Part shown: positions 1-8,065 of the stretch, one piece after another | Layout of the letters: every line of letters begins with the position of its first letter | How positions within the stretch are numbered: the stretch's first letter is position 1 | From: Eubacterium sp. | GTDB lineage: Bacteria; Bacillota; Clostridia; Lachnospirales; Lachnospiraceae | Assembly: GCA_017406925.1 (NCBI GenBank) | Contig: JAFQXO010000008.1 | Coordinates: 1-64,000, forward strand | Direction of reading: 5' to 3' | Length of the DNA stretch: 64,000 nucleotides | Made by a program: the position numbers and the translations under genes | Notes under the pieces: model-generated | The model's input: only the letters and a program-made list of their open reading frames with translations | Databases searched by the model: none | Told to the model about the DNA's origin: nothing

Positions 1-82
1 AGCATTCTTGACGATTATATTCAAAAAATATATACTTAAAATGGTTTTTTGTGAGCCAAAATTATCATATAAGGGGCTTATT

Positions 83-1027
83 ATGAAAAAGGTTTCTATA
101 GTAATAGGACTATACAATTCAGAGAAAACTATTGAAGCTGTTTTGGATGAAATCAAGACTACTTTTGAGAGCCAGAGTAAGTATGATTACGAGGTTGTTT
201 TGGTCGATGATTACAGTCCAGATGGCGTTTTTGAGTTGGTGAAGGGTATTGCCGAAGGCAATGAGCGCATAAAAGTTATTCATCTTGCAAAAAATGCAGG
301 TCAGACGACGGCTGTGCTTGAAGGTTACCATTATGTGACGGGTGACTATGTCGTAAATATGGATGATGACTACCAGATGCCTGCCTACGAAGTGCCTAGA
401 ATGATTGAAAAACTCGAGAATGATAATCTCGATGTTGTTTTTGCGAAGTATCCTGAGCAGAAGGAAGGATTCGCGAGACGTATGGCGAGCAAACTCAACA
501 ACTGGAGTTCAAAAATTTCGGTTGGAAAGCCTAAAGAAATACGAGTAAACAGTTTCATTGCGATGAGAAGATTTGTGATGGAAGGTATGCTTAAATATAG
601 AAATAACTATCCATATTGGTATGGAATTATATTTGCAATCACTAAGAACGTGGCGAATCTTGAAGTAGATCACAGAGAGCGTACGAACGGAAAGTCGAAT
701 TATTCGTTCAGAACTCTGTTTAGTTTGTGGCTCAATGGATTCTTGAATTTTTCAATCCAGCCATTGAGAGTTGCAACTAGACTGGGAGTGTTGGTTACTA
801 TCGTCAGCTTTATCTTGGCAATAGTGCTGATCCTTCAAAGATTTATCGTAGGTACAGCGCTTAAAGGTTGGACATCGCTTATGGTTGCGATTATTTTCTT
901 CGCGGGAGTTCAGTTGATTTGCATAGGTATGCTAGGAGAATATCTTGGCAGACTATTTATTACAAAGAGTGGAATTCCACGCGCAACAGTTCGTGATACA
1001 GTAAACGTTGAAGACGAGGAGGACTAA
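83..1027 (+). CDS. GtrB-like family 2 glycosyltransferase with two C-terminal membrane helices
   Basis: Probably transfers an activated sugar to a polyprenyl phosphate at the inner membrane face, as GtrB/DPM1-type enzymes do. The 314-residue protein opens with a GT2 Rossmann strand (VSIVIGLYNSE), has the nucleotide-binding VDDYSPDG segment and the metal-site DDD near residues 94-96, and ends with two membrane helices at about 235-255 and 270-290, the usual GtrB layout. I chose ATG 83 because AAGGGG lies just upstream; the frame is open further upstream without a good start. The next gene overlaps by one base (TAATG). Context with an aminotransferase, an acyltransferase and GtrA points to an N-acylated amino sugar as cargo, which is inference. 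Confidence 0.88.
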   Translation: MKKVSIVIGLYNSEKTIEAVLDEIKTTFESQSKYDYEVVLVDDYSPDGVFELVKGIAEGNERIKVIHLAKNAGQTTAVLEGYHYVTGDYVVNMDDDYQMPAYEVPRMIEKLENDNLDVVFAKYPEQKEGFARRMASKLNNWSSKISVGKPKEIRVNSFIAMRRFVMEGMLKYRNNYPYWYGIIFAITKNVANLEVDHRERTNGKSNYSFRTLFSLWLNGFLNFSIQPLRVATRLGVLVTIVSFILAIVLILQRFIVGTALKGWTSLMVAIIFFAGVQLICIGMLGEYLGRLFITKSGIPRATVRDTVNVEDEED

Positions 1028-2130
1028 TGAAGAAAGTCTTAGTCACTCAGTCATCGATGCCTTCGATGGATGAGTATGTAGAAGAAATAAAAGATATTTG
1101 GGATACACATTGGCTTACGAATATGGGAGCCAAGCACGAAGAACTCACGAATGAGCTTCGCGAGTATCTCGGTGTAACTGATATCTCACTTTTTACTAAT
1201 GGACATATGGCGTTGGAACTTTGTTTGCAAGCGATTAAGCTTCCTGCGGGTGGTGAAGTGATTACGACGCCTTTTACTTTTGCGTCGACGACACATGCTA
1301 TCGTGCGAAACAATCTAGTGCCAGTATTCTGCGATATCCGAGAGGATGATTATACGATGGATGTATCTAAAATTGAGGCACTAATCACAGATAAAACTGT
1401 CGCAATACTTCCTGTGCATGTATACGGAAATATTTGTGACATCGACGAAATAGAACGAATCGCCAAGGAGCATAATCTCAAGGTGATTTATGATGCCGCC
1501 CACGCATTCGGTGAGGAGTATCGTGGTATAAAGGTCGGCAATTTTGGTGACGCGTCAATGTTCAGTTTCCACGCGACAAAAGTTTTTAACACGATAGAGG
1601 GTGGAGCAGTTTGCTTTACAGATGGACACTTTGGTCGTAAATTATATCGCTTGAAAAACTTTGGTATTCGCGACGAGGATACTGTGGATGGTGTAGGTGC
1701 CAACGCAAAGATGAATGAGTTTGCTGCCGCAATGGGAATTTGTAATCTCAGACATATCGACGAAGAGATTGCAAAGAGAAAGGCAGTAGTAGAAAAATAT
1801 AGAGAAAGATTATCAGGTGTAGAAGGAATCAAACTTAATGTTGAGCAGGAGGGACTGGTTTCTAACTATGCATACTTCCCTATCGTGTTCGAAGATGAGT
1901 TTGGAAAAACAAGGGATGAAGTAAGTGAAGCTTTAAAAGAGCAGGGTATTTTCTCAAGAAAATATTTCTACCCACTGACAAGCACTTATGATTGTTACAA
2001 GGGACAGTTCAACCCGGAGAATACGCCAGTAGCACTTGATATTTCTAAGAGAGTTCTTACAGTTCCACTTTATGCAGGATTGGATTTGGAGACAGTCAAT
2101 AAAATCTGTGATGTAATATTGGATAAATAA
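1027..2130 (+). CDS. DegT/DnrJ/EryC1/StrS-family PLP sugar aminotransferase
   Basis: Transfers an amino group from glutamate to a keto-sugar nucleotide. Full length for the family (367 aa). The PLP lysine lies in HATKVFNTIEGG (K185), the typical DegT active-site loop, and the PLP-phosphate region TNGHMALEL is near residue 57. The DAAHAFG segment (about residue 157) supplies the aspartate that contacts the pyridine nitrogen. It is translationally coupled to the glycosyltransferase (one-base overlap) and two bases from the acyltransferase, so the three are one operon. The exact sugar cannot be told from the sequence; dTDP-3-amino or 4-amino hexoses are both possible. Confidence 0.9.
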   Translation: MKKVLVTQSSMPSMDEYVEEIKDIWDTHWLTNMGAKHEELTNELREYLGVTDISLFTNGHMALELCLQAIKLPAGGEVITTPFTFASTTHAIVRNNLVPVFCDIREDDYTMDVSKIEALITDKTVAILPVHVYGNICDIDEIERIAKEHNLKVIYDAAHAFGEEYRGIKVGNFGDASMFSFHATKVFNTIEGGAVCFTDGHFGRKLYRLKNFGIRDEDTVDGVGANAKMNEFAAAMGICNLRHIDEEIAKRKAVVEKYRERLSGVEGIKLNVEQEGLVSNYAYFPIVFEDEFGKTRDEVSEALKEQGIFSRKYFYPLTSTYDCYKGQFNPENTPVALDISKRVLTVPLYAGLDLETVNKICDVILDK

Positions 2131-2132
2131 TT

Positions 2133-2687
2133 ATGAGTAGTTTTTATAGTTTAGAAGAATTAAAAGAATTAGGATTTAAATCTGTTGGTAAAGATGTAAA
2201 AGTTAGTCGCAAGGCTAGTTTTTATGGTGCAGATAAGATATCAATCGGGGACTATTCACGCATTGATGATTTTTGTGTGCTAAGTGGAGAGATTGAATTA
2301 GGAAAGCATGTGCACATATCTGCGTGCTGCGCAATGTTTGCAGGTGATGCGAAGATTACTGTTGATGATTATTCGGGGACATCATCAAGGACATTGGTTT
2401 ACGCCACATCAGATGACTTTTCGGGAGAGTTTATGACTAATCCTACTATTCCTGAGAAATATACAAATGTAAAAAACGAACCAGTTTATATAGGAAAGTA
2501 TGTGCAGATAGGCGCTGCTTGTACTGTGTTGCCTGGGGTTACCATTGCCGAAGGCACGACAGTTGGAGCAATGTCGCTGATAAAAGATAATCTAGATGAG
2601 TGGGGCATTTATGCTGGCATTCCAGCGAAGAGAATTAGAGATAGAAAGAAGGATTTGCTAGAACTAGCAAAAAATATTGATGAATAA
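2133..2687 (+). CDS. Left-handed beta-helix (hexapeptide) acyltransferase
   Basis: Likely acetyl- or acyl-CoA dependent N-acyltransferase acting on the amino sugar made by the preceding aminotransferase (inference from the operon). The 184-residue protein consists of imperfect hexapeptide turns (KISIGDYSRID, EIELGKHVHIS, VYIGKYVQIG, CTVLPGVTIAEG) and the usual C-terminal GAMSLIKDNL and YAGIPAKRI closing motifs of the maltose/galactoside acetyltransferase group. It starts two bases after the aminotransferase stop and overlaps the GtrA gene by eight bases. It carries one copy of the repeated TTGCCGAAGGCA palindrome at 2545-2556. Confidence 0.87.
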   Translation: MSSFYSLEELKELGFKSVGKDVKVSRKASFYGADKISIGDYSRIDDFCVLSGEIELGKHVHISACCAMFAGDAKITVDDYSGTSSRTLVYATSDDFSGEFMTNPTIPEKYTNVKNEPVYIGKYVQIGAACTVLPGVTIAEGTTVGAMSLIKDNLDEWGIYAGIPAKRIRDRKKDLLELAKNIDE

Positions 2688-3228
2688 ATTGATGGACATC
2701 GCAGGAAAACTGAAAAGTTGTGTGGTGAATATAATCATTGGCGTGATTAAATTTGCTTACGGCATCGTTGGAAAAGAACTTTCACCTAAGGCGAGACAGA
2801 CATGGTTACAGTTCGCAGGATTCTGCTTTGTGGGATGTACGAACTTTGTTGTAAACACTATCGTTTACGAGATCACATTATTCGCACTCGGTGGAGATAC
2901 AGTTTCGGTAACTATTGGTGGACATACATTTCTCTGGGCGAAATATGTAGCTATTATCGTGGGATTTGTTGTCAGTGTGCCAAATGCATACTTCTGGAAT
3001 AACAAGATGGTATTCAGAGATGACGAGAAGAAGGACCATTGGTTTAAAGTTTTAATGAAGACTTATGCAGCGTATGCGACCACAGGTATTTTTCTTTACT
3101 ACCTATTGGCATGGATATTCTGCGACGTGATGGGAATTCCAGCATGGATTATGCCTATCATCAACTTGGTAATCACAACACCTATCAACTTCTTTATGAA
3201 TAAGTTGTGGGCGTTCAATCAGAAATAG
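2680..3228 (+). CDS. GtrA-like membrane protein, putative polyprenyl-linked sugar flippase
   Basis: GtrA proteins are thought to flip the undecaprenyl-phosphate sugar made by GtrB. Four hydrophobic helices are visible (about residues 45-66, 85-108, 120-140 and 150-172), with the family pattern FAGFCFVGCTNFVVNT in the first and PNAYFWNNKMVF in the loop after helix two. The end, INFFMNKLWAF, is also typical. ATG 2680 overlaps the acyltransferase by eight bases; TTG 2677 is possible but not preferred. Together with the GtrB-like gene at 83 this completes a transfer module whose final acceptor (wall polymer or lipid) is not evident. Confidence 0.87.
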   Translation: MNKLMDIAGKLKSCVVNIIIGVIKFAYGIVGKELSPKARQTWLQFAGFCFVGCTNFVVNTIVYEITLFALGGDTVSVTIGGHTFLWAKYVAIIVGFVVSVPNAYFWNNKMVFRDDEKKDHWFKVLMKTYAAYATTGIFLYYLLAWIFCDVMGIPAWIMPIINLVITTPINFFMNKLWAFNQK

Positions 3229-3309
3229 ATGCCTATCGGCAAATATAAATATATTGCGTGGACAAAATCGATGTAAGGGAAGTATCGCCACGCGAGAAAG
3301 AGGAAAATG

Positions 3310-3753
3310 ATGAGAATAGGATTTGGATGCGATCACGCAGGAATTGATTTAAAAAACATTTTAATAGAATATATGACTGAAAAGGGACACGCATGCGTGG
3401 ATTATGGTACTAACTATGATGAGAATGGTGAGGTTATTAAGTGCGATTATCCAGTGAAAGGTCACGAAGTCGGAGAAGCAGTAGCCAAAGGTGATGTTGA
3501 TTACGCTATTTTAATCTGTGGCTCTGGTATTGGCATTTCAATGTCCGCCAACAAGATTAAAGGCGTGCGTGCAGCAGTTTGTAGTGAGCCTTATTCGGCT
3601 ATGATGGCTAAGCGCCACAATGATGCGAACATCATCGCATTCGGAGCTAGAGTTGTTGGCGAGGAACTCGCCAAAATGATTGTTGATTCATTCTTCGATG
3701 CAGAATTCGAAGGTGGAAGGCACGCTAGAAGAGTGGAATTGATTGAAAAATAA
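3310..3753 (+). CDS. rpiB: Ribose-5-phosphate isomerase B (RpiB/LacAB family)
   Basis: Interconverts ribose 5-phosphate and ribulose 5-phosphate in the non-oxidative pentose phosphate pathway. The 147-residue protein starts RIGFGCDHAGIDLK, contains the active-site CGSGIGISMSANK loop and the conserved RHNDANIIAFGARV segment, all diagnostic of RpiB. ATG 3307 and 3310 are adjacent; 3310 sits six bases after GAGG and is preferred. It lies 81 bases after the GtrA gene and is closed by a strong terminator, so it may be the last gene of that operon. A galactose-6-phosphate isomerase subunit is the alternative but would normally come as a LacA/LacB pair. Confidence 0.93.
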   Translation: MRIGFGCDHAGIDLKNILIEYMTEKGHACVDYGTNYDENGEVIKCDYPVKGHEVGEAVAKGDVDYAILICGSGIGISMSANKIKGVRAAVCSEPYSAMMAKRHNDANIIAFGARVVGEELAKMIVDSFFDAEFEGGRHARRVELIEK

Positions 3754-3774
3754 AAAACTGATATAAAGATTTAA

Positions 3775-3804
3775 AATGTCGGCCGTTTGGCCGGCATTTT
3801 TTAT
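3775..3804 (+). terminator. Intrinsic terminator after rpiB
   Basis: An eight-pair GC-rich stem (TGTCGGCC against GGCCGGCA, loop GTTT) is followed by a run of T. It separates the sugar-transfer/rpiB operon from hicAB. A very similar hairpin lies after hicB at 4539. Confidence 0.85.
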
Positions 3805-3845
3805 AAAGCATTAAATTGTTTGTAGTAGATTGCAAAAACAATTTG

Positions 3846-3854
3846 TGATATAAT
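3846..3854 (+). promoter_or_regulatory. Extended -10 promoter of hicAB
   Basis: TGATATAAT is a perfect extended -10 element (TGN before TATAAT). No good -35 box is spaced correctly upstream. The predicted start, near 3861, lies immediately before the 16-base inverted repeat at 3865-3902. Confidence 0.6.
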
Positions 3855-3864
3855 GCTAATAACA

Positions 3865-3902
3865 TCATAATACTGCAACTAAATATAGTTGCAGTATTAT
3901 GA
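3865..3902 (+). promoter_or_regulatory. Long perfect inverted repeat upstream of hicA (candidate HicB operator or leader hairpin)
   Basis: Arms of 16 bases (3865-3880 and 3887-3902) are perfect reverse complements around the six-base loop AAATAT. The core is ACTGCAACT / AGTTGCAGT. It lies between the extended -10 and the hicA start. HicB proteins with a ribbon-helix-helix domain commonly autoregulate by binding palindromes of this kind, so operator is the favoured reading; a 5-prime mRNA hairpin is the alternative. Confidence 0.6.
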
Positions 3903-3930
3903 AAAAAATGTTATTATGGAGTTGAAAAGG

Positions 3931-4182
3931 ATGAGTAAGAAAAGCAAATTAATCAAAAAGTTAAAGAGTAACCCAAAAGATTTTTCATTTAAGGAATTAG
4001 AGACATTATTGTCTTTACTTGGATATGAGCAAGATAACTCTGGTAAAACCAGTGGATCACGGGTAAAGTTTTTAAACAATAATTCGATTATCAAATTACA
4101 TAAACCGCATAATAGAAAAGAATTATTGAATTATCAGGTAAAACAGATAATAGAACATTTAGAACAGGAGGAACTGATATGA
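3931..4182 (+). CDS. hicA: HicA-family toxin (mRNA interferase)
   Basis: Toxin of a type II system that cleaves mRNA when free of HicB. The 83-residue product has the HicA double-stranded-RNA-binding fold pattern: KLKSNPKDFSFKELETLL, then GKTSGSRVKF and LHKPHNRKELLNYQVKQI. In this long clostridial subgroup the position of the usual catalytic histidine in the GS-H loop is occupied by Arg (SGSRVKF), while the HKPH pair is kept. Start ATG 3931 has GGAG nine bases upstream; ATG 3916 and TTG 3889 are possible but lack a ribosome site, and 3889 falls inside the palindrome. It overlaps hicB by four bases (ATGA), as expected for a coupled pair. Confidence 0.85.
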   Translation: MSKKSKLIKKLKSNPKDFSFKELETLLSLLGYEQDNSGKTSGSRVKFLNNNSIIKLHKPHNRKELLNYQVKQIIEHLEQEELI

Positions 4183-4520
4183 AAAATACTATTACATATA
4201 AAGGATATGTTGGAAGTGTCGAGTTCTCAGAAGAAGATAATGTTTTCTTTGGTAAAGTCATGGGAATAAGATCATTAATTTCATATGAAGGAACTAACGG
4301 AAAATCTCTTGTAAAAAACTTTCATGATTCGATAGATGAATATCTGAAAGATTGCGAAAAGTTAAAAAAAGAGCCAGAAGTTGCATATAAGGGAACCTTT
4401 AATGTACGCATAAAGCCAGAACTCCACAAACAAGCTGTTATTTGTGCAATGGCTCAAAATGTTTCTTTAAATAACTTTGTGGAAGAAGCAGTACGTGCAT
4501 TTGTTGCTGCGCAACAATGA
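4179..4520 (+). CDS. hicB: HicB-family antitoxin with C-terminal ribbon-helix-helix domain
   Basis: Neutralises HicA and probably represses the operon. Residues 1-65 form the degenerate RNase-H-like HicB fold (YKGYVGSVEFSEEDNVFFGKV, then a segment around FHDSIDEYLKDCEK). Residues 70-110 match an Arc/CopG ribbon-helix-helix domain (GTFNVRIKPELHKQAVICA and NNFVEEAVRAFV). The gene overlaps hicA by four bases. The DNA-binding domain together with the large palindrome upstream of hicA makes autoregulation likely. Confidence 0.9.
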   Translation: MKNTITYKGYVGSVEFSEEDNVFFGKVMGIRSLISYEGTNGKSLVKNFHDSIDEYLKDCEKLKKEPEVAYKGTFNVRIKPELHKQAVICAMAQNVSLNNFVEEAVRAFVAAQQ

Positions 4521-4538
4521 ATTAAACCATAATATTAC

Positions 4539-4566
4539 CGCCGGCCGTTTGGTCGGCGATTTTTAA
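4539..4566 (+). terminator. Intrinsic terminator after hicB
   Basis: Stem CGCCGGCC against GGTCGGCG (one G-U pair), loop GTTT, then ATTTTT. Loop and stem resemble the rpiB terminator, so hicAB is bracketed by two nearly identical hairpins. Confidence 0.8.
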
Positions 4567-4577
4567 TGTAAAAATGT

Positions 4578-4606
4578 TTGACAAAGAGTAAAAGTTCCTT
4601 TATAAT
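4578..4606 (+). promoter_or_regulatory. Consensus sigma-A promoter of the symporter/ior operon
   Basis: Perfect TTGACA (4578-4583) and TATAAT (4601-4606) separated by 17 bases. Transcription should start near 4613, just ahead of two palindromic boxes at 4624-4650. A promoter this close to consensus suggests repression or strong induction control. Confidence 0.88.
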
Positions 4607-4623
4607 TTACATATTCGCTTTAA

Positions 4624-4650
4624 CACTTTAAAGTGCAACGCTTTAAAGTG
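4624..4650 (+). promoter_or_regulatory. Tandem palindromic boxes downstream of the promoter, candidate operator
   Basis: CACTTTAAAGTG (4624-4635) is a perfect 12-base palindrome; a second copy CGCTTTAAAGTG (4639-4650) differs by one base and is offset by 15. Both lie between the predicted transcription start and the symporter ribosome site, where a bound repressor would block transcription. The regulator is not identifiable in the window. Confidence 0.55.
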
Positions 4651-4685
4651 AAAATTAACCGGCGAAATTGAAGGGAGTTTTTATA

Positions 4686-6299
4686 ATGGAAAAAGCAATA
4701 TTATGCGCAGCTTTAATTGTGGTATTTTTTATCGTGATGGTTTGTGTAGGCTTTTATTCAAGAAAACATGCAACCGACGTAAATGGTTTTGTTCTTGGTG
4801 GTCGTTCAGTAGGACCATGGCTTACAGCTTTCGCGTTCGGTACTTCATATTTTTCTGCGGTTATTTTCGTTGGATATGCTGGACAGTTCGGATGGAACTT
4901 TGGTTTGGCATCCACATGGATCGGTTTAGGAAATGCCTTTATCGGTTCGCTACTGGCATGGAACATACTCGGTCGTCGTACTCGCGTTATGACGCAGCAC
5001 CTCGATGCCAAAACTATGCCAGATTTCTTTGCAAAGAGATTTGCATCAAAGAAACTTAAACTTGCGGCATCAATTATCATTTTTGTATTTTTGATTCCTT
5101 ACACAGCATCGCTATATAACGGACTTTCAAGTTTGTTCAATATGGTATTTGATATTCCTTATTGGGTAATCATCCTCGTGATGGCTGTGCTTACAGGACT
5201 TTATGTTATATTTGGCGGCTACATGGCCACAGCCATCAATGACTTTATACAGGGTATCATTATGCTCTTTGGTATTGTGGCAGTAGTAGCGGCAGTTATT
5301 GTTAATCAGGGTGGTTTCCACGCAGCAATGACTAAGTTGTCAGAAGTTCCAGCACCAGGCTGGGTACACGGAGCATTTACTTCATTCCTTGGACCTGATC
5401 CATTGGCGTTGTTGTTCGTAGTTATTTTGACATCACTTGGTACATGGGGACTTCCACAGATGATTGGAAAGTTCTACTCCATCAAGAGTGAGAATGACAT
5501 CCAAAAAGGTACAATTATTTCAACATTCTTTGCCATTGTTGTGGCAGGTGGATGTTACTTCCTCGGTGGTTTCGGTAGACTACTACCAGATGATGTAGTA
5601 GCACAACTAACTATCCCAGGACCAGAAAAGAAAATTATGTTTGATGGAATAGTTCCAAAATTAATTGAACCATTGCCATCAGTTATTATTGCAGTAGTTA
5701 TCGTGTTAGTATTGTCAGCATCAATGTCTACATTGTCATCACTTGTATTGACATCGTCATCGACATTGTCGCTAGACATCATCAGACCAGCACTTCAGAA
5801 GTACGTTCTTAACAAGAAACTATCTGAAAAGAAACTTATTGCAATTATGCGAATATTTATAGTATTCTTTATAGCAGTATCAGCAGTTATAGCCGTACTA
5901 AAAGATGCAAATCCAGGTTTTACTTTCATCGCTCAGATGATGGGTATTTCATGGGGAGCACTAGCCGGAGCATTCCTCGCTCCATTCCTATATGGCTTGT
6001 ACTGGAAGAGAACTACAAAAGCTGGATGTATCGCATGTAATATTTGGGGATGCGGCCTTATGATAGTACAGCTTATCATTACGTTAGGTGGCATCGATGT
6101 TACAGGCTGGGGACCAGTTCTCGGATTCATATTTAAATCATCTATCAACTCTGGCGTAATCGCTATGCTTGGTGGTTTGATTATCGTTCCATTAGTTAGT
6201 GCATTCACAAAGCACTACAACAAGACAGAAGTGGACGAGATGTTTGCTGGATATGAAGAGCGAGTAGAGGTTACAGCGAAATCGCGCATCCAAGACTAA
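4686..6299 (+). CDS. Sodium:solute symporter (SSS family)
   Basis: Membrane permease of the SSSF/SLC5 fold, about 13 helices over 537 residues, bringing in an organic solute with sodium. The early GFVLGGRSVGPWLTAFAFG and TSYFSAVIFVGYAGQ segments and the YVIFGGYMATAINDFIQG stretch are typical of proline/pantothenate-type members. ATG 4686 follows AGGGAG with good spacing. It is the first gene after a consensus promoter and is 19 bases from iorA, so its substrate is probably an amino acid or aryl/keto acid used by the ior enzymes; this is contextual inference. Confidence 0.9.
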   Translation: MEKAILCAALIVVFFIVMVCVGFYSRKHATDVNGFVLGGRSVGPWLTAFAFGTSYFSAVIFVGYAGQFGWNFGLASTWIGLGNAFIGSLLAWNILGRRTRVMTQHLDAKTMPDFFAKRFASKKLKLAASIIIFVFLIPYTASLYNGLSSLFNMVFDIPYWVIILVMAVLTGLYVIFGGYMATAINDFIQGIIMLFGIVAVVAAVIVNQGGFHAAMTKLSEVPAPGWVHGAFTSFLGPDPLALLFVVILTSLGTWGLPQMIGKFYSIKSENDIQKGTIISTFFAIVVAGGCYFLGGFGRLLPDDVVAQLTIPGPEKKIMFDGIVPKLIEPLPSVIIAVVIVLVLSASMSTLSSLVLTSSSTLSLDIIRPALQKYVLNKKLSEKKLIAIMRIFIVFFIAVSAVIAVLKDANPGFTFIAQMMGISWGALAGAFLAPFLYGLYWKRTTKAGCIACNIWGCGLMIVQLIITLGGIDVTGWGPVLGFIFKSSINSGVIAMLGGLIIVPLVSAFTKHYNKTEVDEMFAGYEERVEVTAKSRIQD

Positions 6300-6318
6300 T
6301 TTATAGGAGCTTATAAAA

Positions 6319-8064
6319 ATGTCAGAAAAGAAGATTATGCTCGGCAATGAAGCCATTGCCCGAGGAGCCTGGGAAGCTGGCGTAAAGGTTTCCTCGGCAT
6401 ACCCTGGTACACCTAGTACCGAGGTCAGTGAAAATTTAGTTAAGTATGAGGGAGTTTATTCAGAATGGGCGCCTAATGAGAAGGTTGCCACGGAAGTGGC
6501 AATCGGAGCGTCTATGGCAGGTGTACGTTCTATGACTATGATGAAGATGGTCGGATTGAATGTCGCAGGTGATCCCTTGTTTACAGACGCATATATCGGA
6601 GTAGGCGGCGGAATGGTACTTTGCGTCGCGGACGATCCTGGAATCTATAGTTCACAGAACGAGCAAGATACTAGAATGATTGGTCGCGCAGCGATGGTTC
6701 CAGTAATCGAACCAGCAGATAGTGAGGAGGCACGAGTTTTCACAAAACGTGCTTATGAACTTTCAGAGGAGTACGATACGCCTATTATTCTTCGCACAAC
6801 AACAAGACTTGCACATTCACAAGGCATAGTAAATATTGAAGAGCGAAACGAGGTAGATGACAAACCTTACGAGAGAAACATCGCAAAGAATGTCATGATG
6901 CCTAACAACGCTATCAAGCGTCATGTGTTTGTGGAAGAGCGTCTAGACAAGATGGCGAAGGACGCCAATGACTTAGACTTAAATAAAGTAGAAATAAATG
7001 ACAAAAAAATCGGATTCATCACGAGCGGTATTCCATACCAGTACGTGAAGGAAGCAATGCCTGAAGCCTCAGTTCTAAAACTGGGGCTCGTGCACCCTTT
7101 GCCAATGGATATGATTAAGAAATTCGCCGACGAGGTGGATCGACTTATTATATTCGAAGAACTAGAGCCTGTTATTGAAGAGCAAGTTAAGGCTGTAGGT
7201 ATCAAATGTGAAGGCAAGGAACTTTTCACGAAGCAAGGCGAGTACAGTGCCAATATGATTCGCGAGAAAGTTCTAGGCGAACAAGTTGATGTTGAGAAGG
7301 CAGCAGAGGCTCCAGCAAGACCACCAATTCTTTGTCCTGGTTGTCCTCATAGAGCGACTTTCTCAGTGTTGAAAAAACTTGGCATCCACGCAGCAGGCGA
7401 TATCGGATGTTATACACTTGGCGCGGTGGCGCCACTGGGAGTAGTTGACACTACTGTATGTATGGGTTCTAGTATCTCTACACTTCACGGAATGGAGAAG
7501 GCTAAAGGTTCTGAGTATATAAAGAATTGGGTAGCTGTGATTGGTGATTCTACATTCTTGCATACGGGTGTGAATTCGCTGATGAATATGACTTACAACA
7601 AGGCAACGGGTACAGTTATCATTCTCGATAACTCTACGACTGGAATGACTGGTCATCAGGACCATCCGGCTACAGGAAAGACTTTGAGTGGCGATGAGGC
7701 CAATGTCATTTTGCTTGATGAACTATGTCGCTCCCTTGGTGTTAAAAATGTGGTCGTTGCAGATCCGTTTGATATAGAAAAGTTTGAGGAGATAGTCAAG
7801 ACTGAGGTGGCTAGAGATGAAGTTTCAGTCATCATCGCCCAGTCTCCTTGCGCACTTTTGAAAACATATGTGCCTAAAGGCAAGTGCTCAGTAGACCACG
7901 ATACTTGTAAGAAATGTGGTATGTGTTTGAAGTCCGGTTGTCCGGCCATCACAAAGAATGAGGACGGCACAGTTTCTATTGACCAAACTCAGTGCAACGG
8001 ATGTGGACTTTGTATGTCTAACTGCCCATTTAAAGCAATTAGTTTGCAGGAAAGGGGTGTGTAA
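6319..8064 (+). CDS. iorA: Indolepyruvate:ferredoxin oxidoreductase, alpha subunit
   Basis: Oxidatively decarboxylates aryl-pyruvates (from Trp, Phe or Tyr) to aryl-acetyl-CoA and reduces ferredoxin. The 581-residue protein has the full domain order: N-terminal pyrimidine-binding domain (GNEAIARGAWEAGV, SSAYPGTPSTEV), a middle domain, a thiamine-diphosphate domain with CPGCPHRATF and GDSTFLHTGVNSLMN, and two 4Fe-4S ferredoxin motifs from about residue 528 (CKKCGMCLKSGCP and CNGCGLCMSNCP). Length and motifs fit complete IorA. The beta subunit follows after one base. Regulation is likely through the promoter and palindromes upstream of the symporter. Confidence 0.95.
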   Translation: MSEKKIMLGNEAIARGAWEAGVKVSSAYPGTPSTEVSENLVKYEGVYSEWAPNEKVATEVAIGASMAGVRSMTMMKMVGLNVAGDPLFTDAYIGVGGGMVLCVADDPGIYSSQNEQDTRMIGRAAMVPVIEPADSEEARVFTKRAYELSEEYDTPIILRTTTRLAHSQGIVNIEERNEVDDKPYERNIAKNVMMPNNAIKRHVFVEERLDKMAKDANDLDLNKVEINDKKIGFITSGIPYQYVKEAMPEASVLKLGLVHPLPMDMIKKFADEVDRLIIFEELEPVIEEQVKAVGIKCEGKELFTKQGEYSANMIREKVLGEQVDVEKAAEAPARPPILCPGCPHRATFSVLKKLGIHAAGDIGCYTLGAVAPLGVVDTTVCMGSSISTLHGMEKAKGSEYIKNWVAVIGDSTFLHTGVNSLMNMTYNKATGTVIILDNSTTGMTGHQDHPATGKTLSGDEANVILLDELCRSLGVKNVVVADPFDIEKFEEIVKTEVARDEVSVIIAQSPCALLKTYVPKGKCSVDHDTCKKCGMCLKSGCPAITKNEDGTVSIDQTQCNGCGLCMSNCPFKAISLQERGV

Positions 8065-8065
8065 G

